19,279 nucleotides of DNA from positions 1-19,279 of the forward strand of contig VFKK01000070.1 in NCBI GenBank assembly GCA_009885605.1, in the 5' to 3' direction. The notes beneath the pieces are model-generated. The model was given only the letters and a program-made list of their open reading frames with translations, did not search any database and was not told the DNA's origin. A program made the translations under genes and the position numbers. Below are positions 1 through 5,506 of the stretch, one piece after another. This stretch comes from Cyclobacteriaceae bacterium. GTDB lineage: Bacteria; Bacteroidota; Bacteroidia; Cytophagales; Cyclobacteriaceae. Every line of letters starts with the position of its first letter. Position 1 is the first letter of the stretch.

Positions 1-51
1 AGAATGCGTAGAGTGGAGCGAACCCTGGAAGACCAAATGATTAATTCCTGA
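1..51 (+). CDS. ccmC: C-terminal end of probable CcmC/CcsA-type cytochrome c maturation protein (partial)
   Basis: The window opens inside a reading frame (frame 1) that gives 16 residues, RMRRVERTLEDQMINS, and stops at TGA 49-51. The next gene starts three bases later. Its position directly before ccmD-, ccmE- and ccmF-like genes matches the usual Bacteroidota order, in which the heme-handling membrane protein CcmC comes immediately upstream. The basic, amphipathic tail fits a cytoplasmic C-terminus after a last membrane helix. The piece is too short to identify by sequence, so the name rests on gene order alone. Confidence 0.55.
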   Translation, partial: RMRRVERTLEDQMINS

Positions 52-54
52 TTG

Positions 55-297
55 ATGAAAAAATTAGTAACAATAGCCTTGTTGATTTTCAGTTTGAGTG
101 CTTTGGCACAAGAGAAAATTCCTGTTACGGAATCTGATTATTCAAATAACTCGGTGGAAATGGCTGACACCATGCGAGCCGATGGAAAAATTTACGTCTT
201 GGTTGGCATCATCGCAATCGTTTTTGCCGGAATAACTGTTTACCTCATTAGTACGGATCGCAAGATCAGCAAACTTGAAAAAAATCTCCCCTCCTGA
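55..297 (+). CDS. ccmD: CcmD-like small membrane protein
   Basis: This 80-residue protein has a hydrophobic N-terminal segment resembling a signal peptide (about residues 1-19, ending SALAQ) and one strong membrane helix (about 46-66, starting IYVLVGII), followed by a short basic, Lys-rich tail. In System I, CcmD is a small single-helix protein that helps release holo-CcmE from CcmC; Bacteroidota versions are somewhat longer, with an extra N-terminal segment. I chose ATG at 55 over the in-frame TTG at 52, because the protein then begins MKK like a signal peptide. It lies 3 bases after the upstream stop and 11 bases before ccmE, so it is surely co-transcribed. CcmD proteins are weakly conserved and the call leans on size, topology and position. 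Confidence 0.75.
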   Translation: MKKLVTIALLIFSLSALAQEKIPVTESDYSNNSVEMADTMRADGKIYVLVGIIAIVFAGITVYLISTDRKISKLEKNLPS

Positions 298-308
298 TTA
301 AATAAACC

Positions 309-725
309 ATGAAAAAAGGACATATCATCGGATTAGGAATTATTGCCATTGCCATTGTGATTATCATGACTTCGATCGGTGATGCAAGCAGCTACGAAAG
401 CTTTGAAACTGCACTGGAAATGAAGCAGGATGGAGAAAATAAAGCAATTCACGTAGTTGGACATCTAAAGAAAGATGCGAATGGCGAAGTAACCGGACTT
501 AATGTGCGAGAAGATAAAGTCTCTTTTACGTTCCTTCTGGTGGACAATGAAGGGAATGAACAAGAAGTATTTTACAACGAACCAGTACCAGCAGATTTCA
601 CCAGATCAGAATCAGTAGTCGTAATTGGCGCTTACAAAAACGATGAGATATTCGTCGCAGATAAAATCCTGATGAAGTGCCCATCCAAGTATCAAGAAAC
701 CACCGTGCAGTCAGCAGGAATGTGA
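309..725 (+). CDS. ccmE: Cytochrome c maturation heme chaperone CcmE, CxxxY variant
   Basis: CcmE is a membrane-anchored, periplasm-facing chaperone that carries heme from CcmC to the CcmF ligase. The 138-residue protein has one N-terminal membrane helix (about 5-22) and an OB-fold-like beta domain (about 45-120, with V-V-G-H and V-V-V-I-G strands). The heme-attachment site near the C-terminus is normally HxxxY; here it reads Cys124-Pro-Ser-Lys-Tyr128, so the covalent ligand would be cysteine. This variant is known from archaea, some Deltaproteobacteria and other lineages, and has been linked to reduced Ccm systems. It lies between ccmD (11 bases) and ccmF (28 bases) in one operon. The identity is firm from fold, anchor and context; the chemistry at Cys124 is inferred from characterised variants. 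Confidence 0.9.
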   Translation: MKKGHIIGLGIIAIAIVIIMTSIGDASSYESFETALEMKQDGENKAIHVVGHLKKDANGEVTGLNVREDKVSFTFLLVDNEGNEQEVFYNEPVPADFTRSESVVVIGAYKNDEIFVADKILMKCPSKYQETTVQSAGM

Positions 726-753
726 GAGTGAGCACCGCTAGAAAAACAAATCC

Positions 754-3273
754 ATGATTAATACCTTTATCGGTAACCTGGGCCACTTCATGACGATAGT
801 GGCTTTTGTAAGTGCTTTGGTTACGGCATACGCTTACATCCAATATTTCAAAGCAAACGAAATAGAGAAAGCAAGCTGGAAAAGATTTAGCAGGATCAGC
901 TTTTACGTGCACGGTGCAGCAAGTGTGACGATTGCTCTTTCCTTGTTTGAGATTATCTACAATCACCGCTTCGAATATTTTTACTCTTATTCCCACAGTT
1001 CCAAAGCGCTACCGGTTCACTACATGATCTCCAGTTTCTGGGAAGGTCAGGAGGGAGCTTTTATCCTCTGGATCTTCTGGAATGTGGTTTTGGGTGTGAT
1101 TTTGATCAATACCAATAAGTTCTGGGAAGCACCGGTTATGGTGGTTTTTGCGTTAGTGCAAGCCTTCCTTGTTTCCATGATCATGGGTGTAGTGATTGGA
1201 GATTTGAAGTTGGGAAGCTCACCATTTATCCTTCTAAGGGACGCAACGGTTGCACCGATTTTCGAGATGAATCCGGACTTTGTACCGGAAGACGGCACAG
1301 GGCTCAATCCGCTTTTGCAAAATATCTGGATGGTCATTCACCCTCCTACGCTCTTTCTTGGCTATGCGTCCACGCTGGTTCCGTTTGCATTTTTGATCGG
1401 GGGATTGGTGACCAAAAAATACTCTGAATGGATTCGTCCGGCTTTACCTTGGGCAATTTTCTCTGCCATGATTCTGGGAATGGGCATCATCATGGGCGCT
1501 TATTGGGCGTATGTGACGCTTAACTTTGGCGGATATTGGAACTGGGATCCGGTGGAAAATGCGGTCTATGTTCCCTGGCTGATTCTCGTCGCCTCGATCC
1601 ACACGATGATCACTTTCAAGAAAAGTGCGACGGCTCTGAAGACTTCAATAGTCTTGGTAATTCTGACATTCATCCTGGTGCTTTATGCTACTTTCCTGGT
1701 AAGATCCGGAGTTTTGGGAGATGCATCCGTTCACTCATTTACGGATTTGGGGCTTTCCGGACAACTCCTGATCTACATGCTTTTCTTCTTGTTCATTGCG
1801 ATTTTCCTCGCAGCAAGAGCATGGAAGCATATCCCCACTTCTGAAAAAGAAGCTTCTGTTTACTCCCGTGAATTCTGGGTTTTCATCGGCGCTACCACGT
1901 TGGCATTGATGGCTTTCCAGGTGATTCTTCCTACGTCCATTCCTGTTTGGAATGCGATTGTGGAGAGTTTCGGAGGGATTTCAAACATGGCTCCTCCTGC
2001 CGATCAGATCGAGTTTTACACCAAGTTTCAACTTTGGTTTGCGGTAGCTTTAGCTTTGCTCACAGCAGTAGGGCAGTATTTCTGGTGGCAGAAAATTGAT
2101 AAAAAGGCATTGAAAGATGCTTTGCTCACCCCGTATATCATTTCAGTTTTGATATCGGCAGCAATTATTGTTTTCGCCAAGGTATATGACTGGAAATACA
2201 TCATCGTGGTTTTGGCAGGAACATTTACGATCGTAGCAAATTCAGTTATTCTGGCGAAAATTTTAAAGAAATCCACTTTCAAACTGGCCGGAGGATCTTT
2301 GGCACATATCGGTTTGGGAATGGTCCTGATCGGAATCATGTTTAGCTCGGGCTATTCCGACGTAATCTCGATCAACATGTCCGGCCTCACTTACAGCAAC
2401 AGCTGGGAAGATGAATTGAACAAAGAGCACGTTTTACTTTGGATCAATAAGCCAACTCAGATGAAAGACTACACGGTAATTTACCGTGGTCGTCAGAAAA
2501 AAGTGGTTGGTGTGCCTGAGTACGTTCCTGCAAAAATCCTGGAATCTACCGGAGTTGTAAACGAGGCGATTGCATTGGAGGATTACAAAGATCATTTCAA
2601 GAAAGGAGAAACCGTCAAGATTGTTCTCGAGGAAAATGATTACTTCAAGATCGATTACATGCAGAATGAAGTGATGCAATTCTCCTTGAATCCTATGTCC
2701 CAATTCAATGAGGGAATGGGGGGATTGATCTCGTCACCTGATTCAAAAATCTACCTCGACAAGGATTTGTACACATATGTAGCGGCAATGAATGATCACT
2801 CCGATCCTGACTGGAAAGAAGATGAAATGTATGAAGTCGCTCCCGGGGAGCAATTCCACGTGGCTGATTTTGTGACCTACTTCGACGGAGCTGAAGTATT
2901 GAAAGAACTCGAAGGTTACACACTTCAGGAAGGGGATGTAGCGGTGAAAGCAAAGTTGAGAATACTTGACTACGATGTAGAAAAAGTGATGGAGCCAACC
3001 TTCATTATCCGAAATAATCAGGTAGGTAAAATGCCAGTTGTGGATGAAGAACTAGGCCTGAAAATCAGTTTGGAAAACATACTTCCTGAGCAAAATAAAT
3101 TCGTCTTCAAAGTCAATCAATACCAGAAAGACTACGTGGTGATGAAAGCAATCGTAAAGCCATACATTAACGTACTCTGGATCGGTACGATCATTATGCT
3201 GACAGGATTTTCGGTAGCAATCTTCCGTAGATTCGACGAATTTAAAAAGATGAGAGATAAAGGGCTGGAGTAA
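754..3273 (+). CDS. ccmF: Cytochrome c heme lyase subunit CcmF with a large periplasmic domain
   Basis: CcmF is the integral membrane part of the System I heme ligase, attaching heme from CcmE to apocytochrome c. The 839-residue protein has many membrane helices and the tryptophan-rich WWD signature (WNWDPVENAVYVPWL, about 262-276). Probable histidine ligands are His196 and His327 flanking the WWD region, with His283 and His518 in membrane segments, matching the four conserved histidines of E. coli CcmF. A WEGQEG motif lies at 96-101. It is about 190 residues longer than E. coli CcmF: the loop between about 537 and 803, before the last helix (about 804-826), is a roughly 265-residue periplasmic domain. 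The ATG follows an A-rich leader without a clear Shine-Dalgarno. It is the last gene of the operon and is followed by a terminator. Confidence 0.95.
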   Translation: MINTFIGNLGHFMTIVAFVSALVTAYAYIQYFKANEIEKASWKRFSRISFYVHGAASVTIALSLFEIIYNHRFEYFYSYSHSSKALPVHYMISSFWEGQEGAFILWIFWNVVLGVILINTNKFWEAPVMVVFALVQAFLVSMIMGVVIGDLKLGSSPFILLRDATVAPIFEMNPDFVPEDGTGLNPLLQNIWMVIHPPTLFLGYASTLVPFAFLIGGLVTKKYSEWIRPALPWAIFSAMILGMGIIMGAYWAYVTLNFGGYWNWDPVENAVYVPWLILVASIHTMITFKKSATALKTSIVLVILTFILVLYATFLVRSGVLGDASVHSFTDLGLSGQLLIYMLFFLFIAIFLAARAWKHIPTSEKEASVYSREFWVFIGATTLALMAFQVILPTSIPVWNAIVESFGGISNMAPPADQIEFYTKFQLWFAVALALLTAVGQYFWWQKIDKKALKDALLTPYIISVLISAAIIVFAKVYDWKYIIVVLAGTFTIVANSVILAKILKKSTFKLAGGSLAHIGLGMVLIGIMFSSGYSDVISINMSGLTYSNSWEDELNKEHVLLWINKPTQMKDYTVIYRGRQKKVVGVPEYVPAKILESTGVVNEAIALEDYKDHFKKGETVKIVLEENDYFKIDYMQNEVMQFSLNPMSQFNEGMGGLISSPDSKIYLDKDLYTYVAAMNDHSDPDWKEDEMYEVAPGEQFHVADFVTYFDGAEVLKELEGYTLQEGDVAVKAKLRILDYDVEKVMEPTFIIRNNQVGKMPVVDEELGLKISLENILPEQNKFVFKVNQYQKDYVVMKAIVKPYINVLWIGTIIMLTGFSVAIFRRFDEFKKMRDKGLE

Positions 3274-3283
3274 GTCAGAAGGA

Positions 3284-3315
3284 TTTTAAGATTTAAGATA
3301 TAAGATTTAAGATTT
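3284..3315 (+). repeat. Degenerate short tandem repeat after ccmF
   Basis: Between the ccmF stop and its terminator lies a run of loosely repeated AAGATTTA/AAGATATA units, about four copies in 32 bases. It codes for nothing obvious. A closely related run, reading in the same direction relative to its upstream gene, follows acs at 15291-15318. Confidence 0.7.
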
Positions 3316-3340
3316 AGCCTGGCGGAAGCCGGGCTTTTTT
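3316..3340 (+). terminator. Intrinsic terminator of the ccm operon
   Basis: An eight-pair stem (AGCCTGGC with GCCGGGCT, one T-G wobble) closes a GGAA tetraloop at 3324-3327 and is followed by a run of T at 3335-3340. It sits 42 bases after the ccmF stop and should end the operon. Confidence 0.88.
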
Positions 3341-3433
3341 ATGGGTGATTTTTGATTTGAGAAGTAAGATTTGAATCTGCAAAAGTCCGGATTTTTAAAA
3401 ATGTTCAGCGTCTAAAGATGTAAGACAGTTACA

Positions 3434-3459
3434 AACAAAAAACCCGGAATGACCGGGTT
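3434..3459 (-). terminator. Intrinsic terminator of pheS
   Basis: A perfect seven-pair stem (AACCCGG at 3441-3447 with CCGGGTT at 3453-3459) has a five-base loop. Read on the minus strand it is followed by a T-rich tract (3434-3442). It lies about 50 bases after the pheS stop. The ccm terminator lies about 95 bases away for the opposite strand, so each convergent gene has its own. Confidence 0.87.
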
Positions 3460-3463
3460 CTAT

Positions 3464-3510
3464 CAGATTTCAGACTTCTGATTTCAGACTTCATATTTCT
3501 AACTTCAGAC
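3464..3510 (-). repeat. Degenerate short tandem repeat after pheS
   Basis: On the minus strand this stretch is a run of GAAGTCTGAAAT-like units of about 7-8 bases, repeated with variation right after the pheS stop and before its terminator. The same unit type occurs at 5470-5506 after another minus-strand gene. Confidence 0.7.
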
Positions 3511-4539
3511 TTAAAGCAAGGGAGTGAACTGCTTCAGGAATCGGACATCATTTTCGGTAAACAATCTTAAATCCTTGATCTGATATTTCAGCATCGCTAT
3601 TCGCTCGATTCCCATTCCGAAGGCAAACCCGGTGTATTTCACAGAATCAATTCCGCAATTCTCCAAGACATTCGGATCCACCATTCCTGAACCACCAATC
3701 TCCACCCAGCCGCTTCCTTTGCAGACATTGCAGCCTTTTCCTCCGCAGATCAGGCATGTAATATCAATCTCAGCACTTGGCTCAGTGAAAGGAAAAAAGG
3801 AAGGACGGAATCGCACTTTAGTCTCCTTGCCAAACATCTCCTTGGCGAAGTGATAGAGGGTGTTTTTCAAATCAGCAAAGCCGACATTTTCATCAACATA
3901 CAAGCCCTCGACCTGATGGAAGATGCAATGTGCACGAGCTGAGATTGCCTCGTTTCTGTAAACTCTTCCCGGAGATAGGGTGCGAATTGGTGGCTTTTGG
4001 TTTTCCATCACCCGCACTTGCACGGATGAGGTGTGCGTACGAAGCGCGATATCAGGATTTTTCTCAATGAAAAATGTATCCTGCATTTCCCTCGCCGGGT
4101 GATTTTCCGGGAAGTTCAACGCGGTGAAGTTATGCCAGTCATCTTCGATCTCAGGTCCTTCGGAAAGGTTAAAACCAATCCGCTCAAAAATCTCAATGAT
4201 CCGCTGACGAGTAGCTGTAAGCGGGTGGATTCCCCCCAAGCCCTGATTGGACGGAGGGAGAGTCAGGTCAATTCCGGCTGATTTTGACTTTTTATTGGCC
4301 TGAGCTACTTTCTCGATCAACCTTTGAAATTTTTCTTCTGCAAGTTGCTTCACGCTGTTTACCACCAAGCCATACGCCTTTTTCTCCTCATTTGGAATTT
4401 GGCCCATGGCTACAAAAAGTTCTCCTACCACACTTTTCTTGGAGATGAACTCCATTCTGTAGGCTTCGAGTTGGTCCGGGGTGTTAGCGTCTGCTACAGC
4501 TATTGAAGCTTTGATTGCTTCTATTTTCTCCTGATACAT
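3511..4539 (-). CDS. pheS: Phenylalanine--tRNA ligase alpha subunit
   Basis: PheS is the catalytic subunit of the cytoplasmic (alpha-beta)2 enzyme that charges tRNA-Phe using ATP. The 342 residues match the family length. The N-terminal 90 or so residues form the tRNA-binding coiled coil. The class II core follows, with GRVYRNEAIS, the segment FRPSFFPFTEPSAE (about 242-256) that binds phenylalanine and ATP, and motif 3 FGMGIER (about 307-313). A Cys4 cluster (Cys262, Cys265, Cys270, Cys273; C-x2-C-x4-C-x2-C) lies between motifs 2 and 3, as in many Gram-positive and Bacteroidota PheS, and is probably structural. The ATG at 4539 gives the expected N-terminus. The partner pheT is not beside it, so the two subunits are encoded apart. 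A possible -7 promoter element lies 23 bases upstream. Confidence 0.97.
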   Translation of the reverse strand: MYQEKIEAIKASIAVADANTPDQLEAYRMEFISKKSVVGELFVAMGQIPNEEKKAYGLVVNSVKQLAEEKFQRLIEKVAQANKKSKSAGIDLTLPPSNQGLGGIHPLTATRQRIIEIFERIGFNLSEGPEIEDDWHNFTALNFPENHPAREMQDTFFIEKNPDIALRTHTSSVQVRVMENQKPPIRTLSPGRVYRNEAISARAHCIFHQVEGLYVDENVGFADLKNTLYHFAKEMFGKETKVRFRPSFFPFTEPSAEIDITCLICGGKGCNVCKGSGWVEIGGSGMVDPNVLENCGIDSVKYTGFAFGMGIERIAMLKYQIKDLRLFTENDVRFLKQFTPLL

Positions 4540-4561
4540 GAGATGGAAATTATTCGAAAGG

Positions 4562-4569
4562 CAAAGCTA
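4562..4569 (-). promoter_or_regulatory. Possible -7 promoter element for pheS
   Basis: Read on the minus strand this is TAGCTTTG, a full match to the Bacteroidota -7 consensus TAnnTTTG. It is 23 bases upstream of the pheS ATG, which would give a short leader. The -33 TTTG is not convincing (TTTC about 19 bases further upstream). Confidence 0.4.
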
Positions 4570-4626
4570 AGAGATTTGGTCTTGATTGGAAAGTTTAAAA
4601 TCTGAATCAGCTGGGCGTTAGACATT

Positions 4627-4660
4627 GAAAAATTGGAAGGTTGGAAAATTTGAAAATTTA
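4627..4660. repeat. Degenerate short repeat in the pheS/fasciclin divergent region
   Basis: GAAAAATTGGAAGG-like units of 7-9 bases are repeated with variation (TTGGAAGG, TTGGAAAA, TTTGAAAA). They lie in the 277-base divergent gap between pheS and the fasciclin gene. The rest of that gap (4661-4816) holds no ORF and no promoter I can name with confidence; it is unique sequence ending in an A-rich leader. Confidence 0.5.
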
Positions 4661-4816
4661 GTCCTTCCGAGGTTCGCAAGAATTGAATGCTTGAGGTTCA
4701 GATGATCTCGTCGATCGTAATTCGTATCTCAACGATTGTAGAAACTTTTTTTTACGGCTAAATCCAATCCCTGAAGACGCCTCGTATCTCCCTCCAAATA
4801 CAAAAACAACAAAACC

Positions 4817-5383
4817 ATGAACATTAACAATTTCTTCAAAGTGGCTATTGCAGCCTTCTTTTTCTTGTCAGCAAACGTAGCTTTTGCTCAAATGGAAAAA
4901 ACAGTAACAGTCGGTGGCGCACCGATGTACCCGTCCAAAAACATCGTGGAAAATGCAGTAAACTCTGCTGATCACACGACTTTGGTAGCAGCTGTGAAAG
5001 CAGCAGGTTTGGTGGAGACTCTTCAGTCAAAAGGACCTTTCACAGTTTTCGCTCCTGAGAACTCAGCTTTCGCAAAGCTTCCTGCCGGAACAGTTGAAAC
5101 TCTTTTGAAGCCTGAGAACAAAGCTCAATTGACTTCAGTCCTGACTTATCATGTGGTATCAGGCAGAATGGGATCAAAAGAAATTGCTGAAGCAATCAAA
5201 AAAGGAAATGGCAAAGCTGTGCTGACTACGGTACAAGGTGGAACCATCACTGCCTGGATGCAGGGAAAAGATCTTTACATCACGGACGCAAACGGTGGCA
5301 AATCTAAAGTAACCATTGCGGATGTATTCCAGTCAAACGGTGTGATTCACTCTGTGGATACGGTGGTACTTCCTAAAATGTAA
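4817..5383 (+). CDS. Secreted fasciclin (FAS1) domain protein
   Basis: This 188-residue protein has a clear Sec signal peptide (residues 1-24, hydrophobic core, ending AFA before Q25) and one FAS1 domain (about 41-188). The two conserved FAS1 blocks are visible: H1, FTVFAPENSAFAKLP, and H2 near the end, NGVIHSVDTVVLP, with the intervening YHVVSG. FAS1 domains usually mediate adhesion to other proteins or to matrix, and single-domain secreted versions are common in Bacteroidota. No lipobox or C-terminal sorting domain is seen, so it should be soluble in the periplasm or released. The ATG follows an A-rich leader (AAAAACAACAAAACC). It is monocistronic, ending in a terminator shared with the convergent barrel gene. 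Its molecular partner cannot be told from sequence. Confidence 0.92.
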   Translation: MNINNFFKVAIAAFFFLSANVAFAQMEKTVTVGGAPMYPSKNIVENAVNSADHTTLVAAVKAAGLVETLQSKGPFTVFAPENSAFAKLPAGTVETLLKPENKAQLTSVLTYHVVSGRMGSKEIAEAIKKGNGKAVLTTVQGGTITAWMQGKDLYITDANGGKSKVTIADVFQSNGVIHSVDTVVLPKM

Positions 5384-5388
5384 TTTTT

Positions 5389-5420
5389 GACCATAGCTTA
5401 TAGTCGATAGACCATAGCTT
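5389..5420 (+). repeat. 11-base direct repeat after the fasciclin gene
   Basis: GACCATAGCTT occurs at 5389-5399 and exactly again at 5410-5420, with a related TAGTCGATAG between. This lies between the fasciclin stop and the terminator, the same position held by other degenerate repeats in this window. Confidence 0.65.
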
Positions 5421-5431
5421 TTGAAATGCAA

Positions 5432-5461
5432 AAAGAGCTGACCCGAAAAGGTCAGCTCTTT
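5432..5461. terminator. Bidirectional intrinsic terminator between fasciclin and barrel genes
   Basis: A perfect 12-pair stem (AAAGAGCTGACC with GGTCAGCTCTTT) has a six-base loop at 5444-5449. T runs follow on the plus strand (5458-5470) and on the minus strand (5436 downward). It can serve both convergent genes. Confidence 0.92.
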
Positions 5462-5469
5462 TTATTTTT

Positions 5470-5506
5470 TTCACATTTCAGACTTCAAATTTCACACCTC
5501 AAACTT
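5470..5506 (-). repeat. Degenerate short tandem repeat after the barrel gene
   Basis: On the minus strand, GAAGTTTGAGGTGTGAAAT-like units of 7-8 bases run directly from the stop codon to the shared terminator. They resemble those after pheS (3464-3510) in unit and orientation. Confidence 0.65.

Noticed and set aside
598..996. Open frame of 132 codons on the minus strand
   Set aside because: It lies antisense across the ccmE end and ccmF start, both well supported; its protein has no recognisable features.
3284..3510. Possible CRISPR array in the short repeats
   Set aside because: Units are 7-8 bases, degenerate and without regular spacers; no cas gene is near.
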